Numbered from the stretch's first letter, positions 32,578-43,057 are shown. The stretch: 64,000 nucleotides of DNA from Pseudomonas fluorescens (GCF_004683905.1 NZ_CP038438.1:1736001-1800000); one strand, 5' to 3'. The notes: generated by a model from the sequence alone, not told the origin. Made by a program: numbers and translations.

Positions 32578-33918
32578 ATGCAAGTTAAGCGTTTTTTCGC
32601 CGCCGATATGCGTCAGGCCATGAAGCTGGTTCGTGATGAGCTGGGCGCTGATGCCGCCATCATTGGCAACCGCCGCATTGCCGGCGGCGTCGAGCTGACG
32701 GCGGCGCTGGATTACAAATTGTCGGCGCTGGCGCCACGGGTTCCGAACATGGAACTCGAGGACGAGCTGCGCAAGACCCAGTCGCGCATCGTGACCGCCC
32801 AGGCCGAACTGAGCCTGCGTGGCGAAGCCGACGGCAACACCAATCGCCAATTGTTCGCCGGGCTGCCGTTGACGGCCGGCCTGCCGCTGACCGCTGCCGA
32901 ACCGTTGAGCGAACCGACTTACGCCGCCCCGGCGCGTCCAGCGCCCGCGCCTGCACAGTCGTCCGCCGGCATCGATCCGCGTGCGCTGGATTCGATGCGT
33001 TTCGAATTGAACAGTCTGCGCGAACTGATGGAAGTGCAGCTCGGCACGCTGGCCTGGAATCAGCTGCAAGGCAGCCGTCCGGCGCAAGCCAATCTGTATC
33101 GTCGTCTGCAACGCATAGGTCTGTCCGGGCCGTTGTCGCGCGATCTGCTGGCGATGATTACTGATATCGAAGAGCCGCGTCAGGCCTGGCGCATGCTGCT
33201 TGCGCACCTGGCGCGGATGATTGCCGTACCGGAAGTCGAGCCGCTGGAAGAGGGCGGGGTGATTGCCATGGTCGGCCCGGCCGGCATGGGCAAAACCACC
33301 ACCCTGGCCAAACTCGCGGCGCGCTACGTGCTCAAGTACGGCGCGCAGAATGTCGCGCTGGTCAGCATGGACAGCTTCCGCATTGGCGCCCAGGAACAAC
33401 TCAAGACGCTGGGGCGGATTCTCAACGTGCCGGTAACGCACGTCGATCCGGGCCAGTCGCTGGTGCAGGCACTCGACCCGCTGCTGCGCAAACGCGTGGT
33501 GCTGATCGATACCGCCGGCCTGCAGGCCAGCGATCCGGCACTGCGCATGCAGCTGGAAAGTCTGGCCGGGCGTGGCATCCGTTCAAAAAATTATCTGGTG
33601 CTGGCAACCACCAGCCAGAAACAGGTTCTAACCGCCGCGTACCACAGTTACAAGCGTTGCGGGCTAGCCGGCTGCATCCTGACTAAACTGGATGAGACGG
33701 CCAGCCTTGGCGAAGTGTTGAGCCTGGCGATCAGTCATGAACTGCCGGTCGCGTACCTGACCGATGGCCCACGGATTCCGGATGATCTGCATCTGCCGCG
33801 CCGTCATCAACTGGTCAGCCGCGCCGTCAGCGTGCAAATGCAGGAAGAACCCAGCGAAGAAGCCATGGCTGACATGTTCGCTGATATCTACCACAGCCCG
33901 ACCAAGCAGGTTGGCTGA
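32578..33918 (+). CDS. flhF: Flagellar SRP-type GTPase FlhF
   Basis: FlhF marks the pole at which the single flagellum is built. The 446 residues have an N-terminal basic region, an Ala/Pro-rich linker (about 95-130), the N domain and the SRP G domain with GPAGMGKT at 233-240, DTAGLQ, and TKLDETASLGEVL. In polar pseudomonads it works with the MinD-like FleN encoded just downstream. Confidence 0.96.
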   Translation: MQVKRFFAADMRQAMKLVRDELGADAAIIGNRRIAGGVELTAALDYKLSALAPRVPNMELEDELRKTQSRIVTAQAELSLRGEADGNTNRQLFAGLPLTAGLPLTAAEPLSEPTYAAPARPAPAPAQSSAGIDPRALDSMRFELNSLRELMEVQLGTLAWNQLQGSRPAQANLYRRLQRIGLSGPLSRDLLAMITDIEEPRQAWRMLLAHLARMIAVPEVEPLEEGGVIAMVGPAGMGKTTTLAKLAARYVLKYGAQNVALVSMDSFRIGAQEQLKTLGRILNVPVTHVDPGQSLVQALDPLLRKRVVLIDTAGLQASDPALRMQLESLAGRGIRSKNYLVLATTSQKQVLTAAYHSYKRCGLAGCILTKLDETASLGEVLSLAISHELPVAYLTDGPRIPDDLHLPRRHQLVSRAVSVQMQEEPSEEAMADMFADIYHSPTKQVG

Positions 33919-34031
33919 GGTAATGAACCGTTTTTGTACCTACATCGATGGTCTGCCATGCATTGTTCCGGTTGAGAACGCGCAGCCAGTAATGTGGCCT
34001 CCGTCTATGCAAGACAAGGTAAAGAAATAAC

Positions 34032-34862
34032 ATGGGCAGCATGCATCCCGTACAGGTGATCGCGGTGACCGGCGGCAAAGGTGGCGTCGGCAAGACTAAC
34101 GTGTCAGTGAACTTGTCTCTGGCGCTGGCAGAGCTTGGCCGTCGGGTCATGCTGCTGGACGCTGACCTGGGGCTGGCGAACGTCGACGTTCTGCTGGGAC
34201 TGACCCCCAAACGTACTCTGGCCGATGTGATCGAAGGCCGCTGTGAGCTGCGCGACGTGCTGTTGCAGGGCCCCGGCGGGATCCGCATCGTGCCGGCCGC
34301 TTCCGGCACCCAAAGCATGGTGCACCTGAGCCCGGCGCAACATGCCGGTCTGATTCAGGCCTTCAGCGACATCGGCGACAACCTCGATGTGCTGGTGATC
34401 GACACTGCTGCGGGTATCGGTGACTCGGTAGTCAGTTTTGTCCGCGCCGCGCAGGAAGTGTTGCTGGTGGTCTGCGACGAGCCGACCTCGATCACCGACG
34501 CCTACGCGCTGATCAAACTGCTCAACCGCGACTACGGCATGAACCGCTTCCGCGTGCTGGCCAACATGGCGCAGAGCCCGCAGGAAGGGCGCAACCTGTT
34601 CGCCAAGTTGACCAAGGTCACGGATCGCTTCCTCGACGTCGCCTTACAATACGTCGGCGCCGTGCCGTACGACGAAAGCGTGCGCAAGGCAGTGCAGAAG
34701 CAGCGAGCGGTCTATGAAGCCTTTCCGCGTTCCAAGTGCGCGCTGGCGTTCAAGGCGATCGCGCAGAAGGTCGATACCTGGCCGCTGCCTGCCAACCCGC
34801 GCGGCCACCTTGAGTTTTTCGTCGAGCGCCTCGTGCAGCAAACAGCAGGGCCTGTGTTATGA
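34032..34862 (+). CDS. fleN: MinD-like ATPase FleN (FlhG), flagellar number regulator
   Basis: FleN binds FleQ and down-regulates flagellar genes, keeping the cell at one flagellum. The 276 residues show the deviant Walker A GGKGGVGKT at 14-22, the switch segment LLDADLGLANVDVLLG and the DTAAGIGDSV motif. It is 113 bases behind flhF, a gap with no recognisable signal, and overlaps fliA by four bases. Confidence 0.96.
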   Translation: MGSMHPVQVIAVTGGKGGVGKTNVSVNLSLALAELGRRVMLLDADLGLANVDVLLGLTPKRTLADVIEGRCELRDVLLQGPGGIRIVPAASGTQSMVHLSPAQHAGLIQAFSDIGDNLDVLVIDTAAGIGDSVVSFVRAAQEVLLVVCDEPTSITDAYALIKLLNRDYGMNRFRVLANMAQSPQEGRNLFAKLTKVTDRFLDVALQYVGAVPYDESVRKAVQKQRAVYEAFPRSKCALAFKAIAQKVDTWPLPANPRGHLEFFVERLVQQTAGPVL

Positions 34863-35599
34863 CCGCGAGCGGTATGAACTACTACAAGAAGTCGGCACGT
34901 GACGCGCAGTACGAGTTGATCGAGCGTTACGCGCCACTGGTCAAGCGCATTGCCTATCACTTGCTGGCGCGCTTGCCGGCGAGTGTGCAGGTTGAAGACC
35001 TGATTCAGGCCGGGATGATCGGCCTGCTCGAAGTCTCGACCAAATATGACGCCAGCAAAGGCGCCAGTTTCGAAACGTACGCGGGCATCCGGATCCGCGG
35101 CGCGATGCTCGATGAAGTGCGCAAAGGGGATTGGGCACCGCGCTCGGTTCACCGCAATACCCGTATGGTCAGCGATGCCATTCGCTCAATTGAAGCTAAA
35201 ACCGGCCGTGACGCTAAAGATCACGAGGTTGCGGCCGAACTCCAATTGAGTCTCGACGATTACTACGGGATTTTGAATGACACCCTGGGCAGCCGGCTGT
35301 TCAGTTTCGACGATCTGTTGCAGGACGGCGAACACGAAGGGCTGCACGAGGATGGCGCCAGTGCTCATCTTGAGCCGTCACGCGATCTGGAAGATGAACG
35401 CTTTCAGGCGGCGCTGGCGGACGCGATTGCCAATTTGCCGGAGCGTGAGCGACTGGTGTTGGCGCTGTACTACGACGAAGAGCTGAACCTCAAGGAGATC
35501 GGTGAAGTCCTTGGCGTCAGTGAATCGCGGGTCAGCCAGTTACACAGCCAGTGCGCGGCCCGTTTGCGGGGGCGTTTGGGGGAGTGGCGAGCGCGCTGA
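34859..35599 (+). CDS. fliA: Flagellar sigma factor FliA (sigma-28)
   Basis: FliA directs RNA polymerase to late flagellar promoters such as the one before fliS, and is held back by FlgM. The 246 residues show region 2 (LVKRIAYHLLARLPASVQVEDLIQAGMIGL), the FliA-typical GIRIRGAMLDEVRKGDW and region 4 with LPERERLVLALYYDEELNLKEIGEVLGVSESRVSQL. It starts inside the fleN stop region, so fleN and fliA are translationally coupled. Confidence 0.97.
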   Translation: MTASGMNYYKKSARDAQYELIERYAPLVKRIAYHLLARLPASVQVEDLIQAGMIGLLEVSTKYDASKGASFETYAGIRIRGAMLDEVRKGDWAPRSVHRNTRMVSDAIRSIEAKTGRDAKDHEVAAELQLSLDDYYGILNDTLGSRLFSFDDLLQDGEHEGLHEDGASAHLEPSRDLEDERFQAALADAIANLPERERLVLALYYDEELNLKEIGEVLGVSESRVSQLHSQCAARLRGRLGEWRAR

Positions 35600-35601
35600 A
35601 G

Positions 35602-35619
35602 GCAGTGTGGGGACACTGC
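35602..35619 (+). other. Short perfect hairpin behind fliA
   Basis: GCAGTGT-GGGG-ACACTGC forms a 7-pair hairpin just after the fliA stop. There is no T run, so it is a weak terminator at best or a 3' stabilising hairpin. The remaining gap before cheY shows no clear sigma-28 or sigma-54 promoter. Confidence 0.4.
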
Positions 35620-35752
35620 GAACGAGGCTGGTGCGGTGAGAACGGCACCGGTCTTGCTCTGTTGTGCTCCAGACAGTCTTCGAGTGCTGCGCCGATTGAT
35701 TGAAGTGGCGCGTCCAGGTGCTGGGCGCGTTTAAGACTGCTTGGAGGTCGAA

Positions 35753-36136
35753 TTGAACAAAGACATGAAAATCCTCATCGTTGATGACTTCTCAACGATG
35801 CGGCGGATCATCAAGAACCTGCTGCGCGATCTCGGGTTCACCAACACCGTCGAGGCCGACGATGGCACTACTGCCATTCCGGTACTCAACAGCGGCAGCA
35901 TCGACTTTCTGGTAACGGACTGGAACATGCCGGGCATGACCGGTATCGACTTGCTGCGCCACGTGCGTGCCGATGAAAAACTCAAGCATCTGCCGGTGCT
36001 GATGGTGACCGCTGAAGCCAAGCGCGAGCAAATCATCGAGGCCGCTCAGGCCGGTGTGAACGGCTACGTGGTCAAACCTTTCACGGCTCAGGCGTTGAAA
36101 GACAAAATCGAGAAGATTTTCGAACGCATCGGCTGA
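35753..36136 (+). CDS. cheY: Chemotaxis response regulator CheY
   Basis: CheY carries the signal from CheA to the motor switch. The 127 residues are one receiver domain: DD of the acidic pocket, the phospho-acceptor Asp in FLVTDWNMPGMTG (residue 56 from this start), and the switch TAEAK with KPF. The TTG at 35753 has GGAGG five bases upstream; the ATG at 35765 (protein MKILIVDD) is the start often used in relatives and is equally possible. Its stop overlaps an ATG frame leading into cheZ. Confidence 0.95.
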   Translation: MNKDMKILIVDDFSTMRRIIKNLLRDLGFTNTVEADDGTTAIPVLNSGSIDFLVTDWNMPGMTGIDLLRHVRADEKLKHLPVLMVTAEAKREQIIEAAQAGVNGYVVKPFTAQALKDKIEKIFERIG

Positions 36137-36153
36137 TGACGCGCGGGGGAGCT

Positions 36154-36942
36154 ATGGAGCATAACGAATCTTCACAGGGCGATTTCGAGTCGACCCTGAA
36201 AAAACACGCGGTCGAACTGGTCGAGAGCCTTGAAAAAGGCAGGTTCGGCGACGCTGTGCAACTGATCCATGAGCTCAATCAGACCCGTGACCGCGGCCTG
36301 TATCAGGAAGTGGGCAAGCTCACACGCGAACTGCACAGTGCGATCGTCAATTTCCAGATCGATCCGCACATGCCGCAGGCCGAGGAAGTGTCGCAAATCA
36401 CCGACGCCACCGAACGCCTGGGCTATGTGGTCAAGCTGACCGAAGCCGCGGCCAACCGCACCATGGATCTGGTGGAAAGCGCCACCCCGGTGGTCAATGG
36501 CCTGGCTGAAGAAGCCCAGGCGCTGAGCACCGATTGGGGCCGCTTCATGCGTCGTGAAGTCGGAGCTGAAGAGTTCCGCGAACTGGCGCGCCGGGTCGAC
36601 GGTTTTCTGTCACGCAGCAGCACGGACAACCGTGCGGTGTCGAGCAACCTCAACGACATCCTGCTGGCTCAGGATTACCAGGACCTCACAGGTCAAGTGA
36701 TCAAGCGCGTGACCCAACTGGTCACCGAAGTCGAAAGCAATTTGCTCAAACTCGTCCTCATGGCCAGTCAGGTTGACCGCTTTGCGGGCATCGAACACGA
36801 CCGTGCCGCGATGCTTGCAGAAAAAGATCCACAAAAACATCTCTCGCAGGGTGAAGGTCCGCAGATTCATGCCGATAAACGAGAAGACGTTGTGTCCGGT
36901 CAGGACGATGTGGACGATTTGTTATCCAGCCTCGGATTCTAG
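36154..36942 (+). CDS. cheZ: CheY phosphatase CheZ
   Basis: CheZ removes phosphate from CheY. The 262 residues are a long helical hairpin with the catalytic-type helix containing LNDILLAQDYQDLTGQVIKR (the Gln in QDYQDLTGQ is the family active residue), and end in the CheY-binding tail DVDDLLSSLGF. The ATG at 36154 follows GGGGGAG; an upstream ATG at 36136 overlapping the cheY stop is less likely. Confidence 0.95.
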   Translation: MEHNESSQGDFESTLKKHAVELVESLEKGRFGDAVQLIHELNQTRDRGLYQEVGKLTRELHSAIVNFQIDPHMPQAEEVSQITDATERLGYVVKLTEAAANRTMDLVESATPVVNGLAEEAQALSTDWGRFMRREVGAEEFRELARRVDGFLSRSSTDNRAVSSNLNDILLAQDYQDLTGQVIKRVTQLVTEVESNLLKLVLMASQVDRFAGIEHDRAAMLAEKDPQKHLSQGEGPQIHADKREDVVSGQDDVDDLLSSLGF

Positions 36943-36996
36943 AGTTTTGGAATTTTAGGTTTTTTGGGTTTTTAGACCTGTAGGAGCACCCCATTA

Positions 36997-39288
36997 ATGA
37001 GCTTCGGCGCCGATGAAGAGATCCTTCAGGATTTCCTGGTTGAGGCCGGCGAGATTCTTGAGCAACTGTCCGAGCAACTGGTCGAGCTGGAAAGCCGCCC
37101 GGATGACGCAGATCTGCTCAACGCAATTTTTCGCGGTTTCCACACTGTAAAAGGGGGCGCCGGCTTCCTTCAGCTCAATGAGCTGGTGGAGTGCTGTCAC
37201 ATCGCCGAAAACGTGTTCGACATCCTGCGCAAGGGTGAGCGGCGCGTTGATGCAGAACTGATGGACGTGGTGCTTGAAGCACTGGACGCGGTGAACAGCA
37301 TGTTCAGCGAAGTCCGTGAACGTGCACCGATCACTGCTGCAACCCCGGAACTGCTGGCCGCCCTGGCGCGTCTGGCCGAGCCGCAAACGGCCGACGAAGC
37401 CCCGGCTTCGCCAGTGGCCGAGATGATCGAAGAGCTGGTCGTCGAAGGCGATTCGAGCGATTCGGGCGACATCACCGATAACGAATTTGAACAGCTGCTG
37501 GATTCGCTGAACGCCGTCAAGGCCGAAGCCGAAGCCCCGGCTGCTGCTGCTGCTGCTGCACCTGCGCCGGCTGCCGATGCGGCCGCCAGCGATGAAATCA
37601 CCGACGCCGAATTCGAGTCGTTGCTCGATCAACTGCACGGCAAAGGCCAGTTCGCGCCAGACGCCGTCGCACCGACTGCGGCTGCTCCGGCGGCACCGGC
37701 GGCGGGCGACAGCTCGGACATCACCGACGACGAATTCGAAGCACTGCTCGATCAGTTGCATGGCAAGGGCAACTTTGCCGTGGAAGCGCTGGAATCGGCT
37801 ATCGCCTCGGCACCGGTTGCGCCTGCCGCACCGGCGGCGGCCGCTGCCGGCAGCGATCTGATCAGCGATCACGAGTTCGAATCGCTGCTCGACGAGCTGC
37901 ACGGCAAAGGCAAGTTCACCGACGTTGGCGCCGCTGCTGCAGGCACCGCGTCGACTGTGGCCGCGCCTGCCGCCAAGGCTGCTGCCGCTCCGGCCGCTGT
38001 GCCTAAGGCTGCGCCCAAGCCTGAGCCGAAAGCCGAAGCGCCAAAACCGGCCGCCGCTGCTGCACCGGCGCCGGCCCGTGCTGCCGCTGCTCCGCCGCCG
38101 GAAAAACCGGCGAGCGAAGCCGAGACCACCGTGCGGGTCGATACCGCGCGTCTCGACGAAATCATGAACATGGTCGGCGAGCTGGTGCTGGTGCGTAACC
38201 GTCTGGTGCGCCTGGGTCTCAACAGCGGCGACGAAGCCATGTCCAAGGCCGTGTCGAACCTCGACGTGGTCACGGCTGACTTGCAGACCGCGGTGATGAA
38301 GACCCGGATGCAGCCGATCAAGAAGGTCTTCGGGCGCTTCCCGCGTCTGGTTCGCGACCTCGCGCGTCAGCTGAAGAAAGAGATCAATCTGGAACTGGTG
38401 GGTGAAGAAACCGACCTCGACAAAAACCTTGTCGAGGCCCTGGCCGACCCGTTGGTCCACTTGGTGCGTAACGCTGTCGACCACGGCATCGAATCGCCGG
38501 AAGAGCGCGAAGCTTCGGGCAAGGCCCGTGGCGGTCGCGTGGTACTGGCCGCCGAGCAGGAAGGCGATCACATCCTGTTGTCGATCTCCGACGACGGCAA
38601 GGGCATGGACCCGAACGTGCTGCGTTCGATCGCAGTAAAACGCGGTGTGATGGACAAGGACGCGGCCGATCGCCTGAGCGATACCGAGTGCTACAACCTG
38701 ATTTTCGCCCCGGGTTTCTCGACCAAGACCGAGATCTCCGACGTGTCCGGCCGCGGTGTCGGCATGGACGTGGTGAAAACCAAGATTTCCCAGCTCAACG
38801 GTTCGATCAACATCTACTCGACCAAGGGCCAGGGCTCGAAGATCGTCATCAAGGTGCCGCTGACGCTGGCGATCATGCCGACCCTGATGGTGATGCTCGG
38901 CAATCAGGCGTTTGCGTTCCCGTTGGTCAACGTCAACGAAATCTTCCACCTCGACCTGTCGACCACCAACGTGGTGGATGGCCAGGAAGTGGTGATCGTG
39001 CGGGACAAGGCGCTGCCATTGTTCTACCTCAAGCGCTGGCTGGTCAGCTCCGCCGCTCACGAAGAGCAGCGCGAAGGCCATGTGGTGATCCTTTCGGTGG
39101 GCACCCAGCGGATCGGCTTCGTCGTCGATCAACTGGTCGGCCAGGAAGAAGTGGTCATCAAGCCATTGGGCAAAATGCTGCAGGGCACTCCGGGCATGTC
39201 CGGCGCCACCATCACCGGTGACGGCCGCATCGCGCTGATCCTTGATGTTCCAAGCATGCTCAAGCGTTACGCGACGAAGCGTATTTGA
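36997..39288 (+). CDS. cheA: Chemotaxis sensor kinase CheA
   Basis: CheA autophosphorylates and passes phosphate to CheY and CheB. The 763 residues have the P1 domain with His49 ([10 protein letters not shown]), a long Ala/Pro linker, then P3 dimerisation (from about 375, [18 protein letters not shown]), P4 ATPase ([26 protein letters not shown]) and the P5 CheW-like domain. The usual P2 domain is replaced by a linker bearing four copies of an acidic motif ITDxEFExLLDxL(HGKG) at about 159-175, 200-218, 241-259 and 288-306. They may serve as repeated docking peptides. Confidence 0.96.
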   Translation: MSFGADEEILQDFLVEAGEILEQLSEQLVELESRPDDADLLNAIFRGFHTVKGGAGFLQLNELVECCHIAENVFDILRKGERRVDAELMDVVLEALDAVNSMFSEVRERAPITAATPELLAALARLAEPQTADEAPASPVAEMIEELVVEGDSSDSGDITDNEFEQLLDSLNAVKAEAEAPAAAAAAAPAPAADAAASDEITDAEFESLLDQLHGKGQFAPDAVAPTAAAPAAPAAGDSSDITDDEFEALLDQLHGKGNFAVEALESAIASAPVAPAAPAAAAAGSDLISDHEFESLLDELHGKGKFTDVGAAAAGTASTVAAPAAKAAAAPAAVPKAAPKPEPKAEAPKPAAAAAPAPARAAAAPPPEKPASEAETTVRVDTARLDEIMNMVGELVLVRNRLVRLGLNSGDEAMSKAVSNLDVVTADLQTAVMKTRMQPIKKVFGRFPRLVRDLARQLKKEINLELVGEETDLDKNLVEALADPLVHLVRNAVDHGIESPEEREASGKARGGRVVLAAEQEGDHILLSISDDGKGMDPNVLRSIAVKRGVMDKDAADRLSDTECYNLIFAPGFSTKTEISDVSGRGVGMDVVKTKISQLNGSINIYSTKGQGSKIVIKVPLTLAIMPTLMVMLGNQAFAFPLVNVNEIFHLDLSTTNVVDGQEVVIVRDKALPLFYLKRWLVSSAAHEEQREGHVVILSVGTQRIGFVVDQLVGQEEVVIKPLGKMLQGTPGMSGATITGDGRIALILDVPSMLKRYATKRI

Positions 39289-39337
39289 ATCCGGGGCAGC
39301 GGGGCGACGACGTCCCGCTGCACCTAATGGAGTGTTT

Positions 39338-40474
39338 ATGGCAGTCAAAGTCCTGGTGGTGGACGATTCGGGTTTTTTCCGCCGCCGCGTCTCGGAAATT
39401 CTTTCAGCGGATCCGAGCATCCAGGTGGTCGGTACGGCCACCAACGGTAAAGAGGCGATCGATCAGGCCCTGGCCCTCAAGCCGGACGTGATCACCATGG
39501 ACTACGAGATGCCGATGATGGATGGCATCACGGCGGTGCGGCACATCATGCAGCGCTGCCCGACTCCGGTGTTGATGTTCTCCTCGCTGACGCACGAAGG
39601 CGCCCGGGTTACCCTGGATGCGCTGGACGCCGGTGCGGTGGATTTCCTGCCGAAGAATTTCGAAGACATCTCGCGCAACCCCGAGAAGGTCAAGCAACTG
39701 CTGTGCGAGAAGGTCCACAGCATCTCGCGCAGCAATCGTCGTTTCAGTGCCTACAGTGCGCCGGCTCCGGCCGCTGCACCGACGCCTGCGCCAGCCCCGG
39801 CGGCCTCGAGTTTCAGCAGCCACAGCGCTGCTGCTCCGACGCGTCCGGCGCCGGCTCCAGCACCTGCGCGTGCGCCAGCCGCCAGCGCGTCGTCGCCGGC
39901 ACCGAAACGCAAAGCCTACAAACTGGTTGCCATCGGGACTTCGACCGGCGGCCCGGTTGCCCTGCAACGGGTGCTGACCCAATTGCCGGCGAACTTCCCG
40001 GCGCCGATCGTGCTGATCCAGCACATGCCGGCGGCGTTCACCAAGGCGTTTGCCGAGCGCCTGGACAAGCTGTGCCGCATCAGCGTGAAAGAGGCCGAGG
40101 ATGGCGACATCCTGCGTCCGGGCCTGGCGCTGCTGGCGCCGGGTGGCAAGCAGATGATGATCGACGGCCGTGGCGCGGTGAAAATCCTGCCGGGCGACGA
40201 GCGTCTGAATTACAAGCCGTGCGTGGACATCACCTTCGGTTCCGCAGCCAAGTCCTACGGTGACAAAGTTCTGGCGGTGGTCCTCACCGGCATGGGCGCC
40301 GACGGCCGTGAAGGCGCGCGTCTGCTCAAGCAGGGCGGCAGCTCGGTATGGGCGCAAGACGAAGCCAGTTGCGTGATCTACGGCATGCCGATGGCCATCG
40401 TCAAAGCCGATCTGGCTGACGCGGTTTACGGCCTGGACGACATCGGCAAGCACATCGTCGAGGCGTGTATCTGA
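39338..40474 (+). CDS. cheB: Chemotaxis protein-glutamate methylesterase CheB
   Basis: CheB demethylates chemoreceptors for adaptation. The 378 residues hold a receiver domain with Asp55 ([12 protein letters not shown]), an Ala/Pro-rich linker (about 145-190), and the esterase domain with catalytic Ser in [11 protein letters not shown], His in [10 protein letters not shown] and Asp in [10 protein letters not shown]. The ATG at 39338 with TGGAG upstream is chosen over earlier in-frame codons. The stop overlaps the motC start by one base. Confidence 0.96.
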   Translation: MAVKVLVVDDSGFFRRRVSEILSADPSIQVVGTATNGKEAIDQALALKPDVITMDYEMPMMDGITAVRHIMQRCPTPVLMFSSLTHEGARVTLDALDAGAVDFLPKNFEDISRNPEKVKQLLCEKVHSISRSNRRFSAYSAPAPAAAPTPAPAPAASSFSSHSAAAPTRPAPAPAPARAPAASASSPAPKRKAYKLVAIGTSTGGPVALQRVLTQLPANFPAPIVLIQHMPAAFTKAFAERLDKLCRISVKEAEDGDILRPGLALLAPGGKQMMIDGRGAVKILPGDERLNYKPCVDITFGSAAKSYGDKVLAVVLTGMGADGREGARLLKQGGSSVWAQDEASCVIYGMPMAIVKADLADAVYGLDDIGKHIVEACI

Positions 40475-41214
40475 TGGATGTTCTAAGCCTTATCGGGATC
40501 ATCATGGCGTTCGTCGCCATCATCGGCGGCAACTACCTTGAAGGCGGCCACCTCGGCGCGCTGGCCAACGGCCCGGCGGCGCTGATCGTGCTCGGTGGCA
40601 CCATCGGTGCCGCGCTGTTGCAATCGCCGATGAGCGCCTTCAAGCGCGCCATGCAGATTCTCGCCTGGATCCTGTTTCCACCACGGGTGGATCTGGCCGG
40701 CGGCATCGATCGGGTGGTCAACTGGAGCCTTACCGCACGCAAGGAAGGCCTGCTCGGGCTGGAAGGCGTCGCTGATGCCGAGCCGGACAACTACTCGCGC
40801 AAGGGCCTGCAACTGCTGGTCGATGGCGCCGAGCCGGAAGCGATCCGCAGCATTCTCGAAGTGGATTTCTACACCCAGGAAGCCCGCGACATCGAGGCTG
40901 CCAAAGTTTTCGAAAGCATGGGCGGCTATGCGCCGACCATCGGCATCATCGGTGCGGTGATGGGCCTGATTCATGTGATGGGCAACCTCGCTGATCCGAC
41001 CCAATTGGGCAGCGGTATTGCCGTGGCATTCGTCGCGACCATCTACGGCGTGGCCAGTGCCAACCTGGTGTTGCTGCCGGTGGCGGCCAAGCTCAAGTCA
41101 ATCGCGTTGCGGCAGTCGCGTTATCGCGAAATGTTGTTGGAAGGTATTTTGTCGATCGCCGAAGGTGAAAACCCTCGCTCTATCGAGCTGAAGCTTCAGG
41201 GCTTCATGGATTGA
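40474..41214 (+). CDS. motC: Flagellar stator protein MotC (MotA family)
   Basis: MotC and MotD form one of the two stator sets of pseudomonads, a proton channel that drives rotation and is important for swarming. The 246 residues have four membrane helices (two N-terminal, two around 145-200), a large cytoplasmic loop, and the family stretch PTIGIIGAVMGLIHVMGNL. The ATG overlaps the cheB stop. Confidence 0.95.
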   Translation: MDVLSLIGIIMAFVAIIGGNYLEGGHLGALANGPAALIVLGGTIGAALLQSPMSAFKRAMQILAWILFPPRVDLAGGIDRVVNWSLTARKEGLLGLEGVADAEPDNYSRKGLQLLVDGAEPEAIRSILEVDFYTQEARDIEAAKVFESMGGYAPTIGIIGAVMGLIHVMGNLADPTQLGSGIAVAFVATIYGVASANLVLLPVAAKLKSIALRQSRYREMLLEGILSIAEGENPRSIELKLQGFMD

Positions 41215-41229
41215 TGGGGGTAATGGACT

Positions 41230-42120
41230 ATGGCTCGCCGCAGGCATCAGGAAGAACACGTTAATCACGAGCGCTGGCTCGTGTCCTACGCGGATTTCAT
41301 CACGCTGCTGTTCGCGTTCTTCGTGGTGATGTACTCGATCTCGTCGATCAACGAAGGCAAGTACAAGGTCATTTCCGAAGCGCTGATCGGGGTTTTCACT
41401 GACTCCGATCGCTCGCTCAAGCCGATCCCGATCGGTGAGGAACGGCCGAAAACCGTGACCCCGGCCAAGCCGCTGGTCAAGGACAGCGAGCAGGTCGATG
41501 CCGGTATCGCCGGGGCCAGCGATCCGCTGAAAAGCATTGCCGATGACATCAGTGCCGCGTTCGGCGACTTGATCGCTTCCAACCAGATGACCGTGCGCGG
41601 CAACGAGTTGTGGGTCGAGATCGAACTCAATTCCAGCCTGTTGTTCGGCAGTGGCGACGCAATGCCGAGTGATATCGCGTTCAACATCATCGACAAGGTC
41701 GCGGCGATCCTCAAACCTTTCGACAACCCGATTCACGTCGAAGGCTTCACCGACGATCAGCCGATCCGCACCGCGCAGTACCCGACCAACTGGGAACTGT
41801 CCTCGGCGCGTTCGGCGAGTATCGTGCGGATGCTGGCGATGCAGGGCGTCAACCCCGGGCGTCTGGCCTCGGTGGGTTACGGTGAGTTTCAGCCGGTGGC
41901 CAACAACGCCACCGCCGAAGGCCGGGCGAAAAACCGTCGTGTGGTGCTGGTGGTGTCGCGCAACCTCGATGTGCGCCGCAGTCTGACCGGTACCGGTACT
42001 GCCAATGCACAACCGGACGCGGCATTGAAGCGCGCTGGCACACAAACTGCACCGTCCCCGGTCAAGACGCCGGGACGCGAGAGTGCCGTCAATTCTCCGT
42101 CGCCCGCATTAATACGCTGA
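41230..42120 (+). CDS. motD: Flagellar stator protein MotD (MotB family)
   Basis: The 296 residues begin with a basic tail, one membrane helix with the proton-carrying Asp22 (SYADFITLLFAFFVVMYS), and an OmpA-type peptidoglycan-binding domain (about 150-270) with VEGFTDDQPI and LASVGYGEFQPVANN. A Pro/Ala-rich tail ends the protein. It is the partner of MotC directly upstream. Confidence 0.95.
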   Translation: MARRRHQEEHVNHERWLVSYADFITLLFAFFVVMYSISSINEGKYKVISEALIGVFTDSDRSLKPIPIGEERPKTVTPAKPLVKDSEQVDAGIAGASDPLKSIADDISAAFGDLIASNQMTVRGNELWVEIELNSSLLFGSGDAMPSDIAFNIIDKVAAILKPFDNPIHVEGFTDDQPIRTAQYPTNWELSSARSASIVRMLAMQGVNPGRLASVGYGEFQPVANNATAEGRAKNRRVVLVVSRNLDVRRSLTGTGTANAQPDAALKRAGTQTAPSPVKTPGRESAVNSPSPALIR

Positions 42121-42163
42121 GCTATGTCTCGGTCGAGCATCTCGGCCGGGAGGAACGAACCGA

Positions 42164-42952
42164 ATGAGAGTCTGGGCAGTCGCCAATCAAAAGGGTGGTG
42201 TCGGTAAAACCACATCTTCCATCGCTTTAGCCGGATTGCTGGCGGAGGCGGGCAAGCGCGTGGTTGTGGTCGATCTCGACCCGCACGGCTCGATGACCAG
42301 CTATTTCGGCTACGACCCCGACAGCCTGGAACACAGCAACTACGACCTGTTTTTGCACAAGGGCAGCGTGCCGCAAGGCTTGCCCGGGCAGTTGCTGCTG
42401 TCGACCAGCGACGAACGCATTTCCCTGTTGCCGTCGAGTACCGCACTGGCCACCCTCGAGCGCCAGTCGCCGGGGCAGAGTGGCCTGGGCCTGGTGATCG
42501 CCAAGAGTCTGGCGCAGCTGTGGCAGGACTTCGATTACGCGATCATCGACAGCCCGCCGTTGCTCGGCGTGCTGATGGTCAACGCTCTGGCCGCGAGCCA
42601 GCAACTGGTGATCCCGGTGCAGACCGAGCACCTGGCCGTCAAAGGTCTGGAGCGCATGGTCAACACCCTGGCGATGATCAACCGCTCGCGCAAACAGGCG
42701 CTGCCGTTCAGCATCGTGCCGACCCTGTTCGACCGCCGCACCCAAGCATCGCTGGGCACCTTGCGCGTGCTGCGTGACAAATTCCCCGAAGAGATCTGGC
42801 AGGGTTACATCCCGGTCGATACCCGTCTGCGCGACGCCAGCCGGGCCGGGGTCACGCCTTCGCAGTTCGACGGCAAGAGTCGTGGCGTGCTGGCGTACCG
42901 CGCGCTGCTCAAGCATCTGCTGGCGCAACAACTTGTTCCGCAGGTGGCCTGA
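42164..42952 (+). CDS. parC: ParA-type ATPase of the chemotaxis cluster (ParC)
   Basis: The 262 residues have the deviant Walker A KGGVGKTT (10-17), Walker A' DLDPHGSM and IIDSPPLLGVL, typical of ParA/MinD ATPases. In Vibrio and pseudomonads a ParA of this kind, ParC, sits in the che operon and recruits chemotaxis arrays to the pole together with ParP. Here it lies between motD and the CheW-domain gene that fits ParP. Confidence 0.9.
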   Translation: MRVWAVANQKGGVGKTTSSIALAGLLAEAGKRVVVVDLDPHGSMTSYFGYDPDSLEHSNYDLFLHKGSVPQGLPGQLLLSTSDERISLLPSSTALATLERQSPGQSGLGLVIAKSLAQLWQDFDYAIIDSPPLLGVLMVNALAASQQLVIPVQTEHLAVKGLERMVNTLAMINRSRKQALPFSIVPTLFDRRTQASLGTLRVLRDKFPEEIWQGYIPVDTRLRDASRAGVTPSQFDGKSRGVLAYRALLKHLLAQQLVPQVA

Positions 42953-42995
42953 GATGACCGTGTTCCGATCACGCATGCCTGAATTGCACAAATCC

Positions 42996-43020
42996 TGTGG
43001 GAGCGAGCCTGCTCGCGAAG
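42996..43020. repeat. Single REP unit between parC and parP
   Basis: TGTGGGAGCGAGCCTGCTCG plus GCGAAG is one REP unit with a single change in the palindrome. It lies only 37 bases before the parP start and may separate translation of the two genes. Confidence 0.85.
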
Positions 43021-43057
43021 CTGGCGACGCGGTTTCCCTGTCAGGCGCTGTTGACCG

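Noticed and set aside
35707..35722. Sigma-54-like sequence before cheY
   Set aside because: TGGCGCGTCCAGGTGC has 11 instead of 10 bases between GG and GC, a spacing sigma-54 does not accept.
36994..39444. 816-codon open frame on the minus strand
   Set aside because: It is the antisense shadow of cheA; composition reflects the codon bias of cheA.
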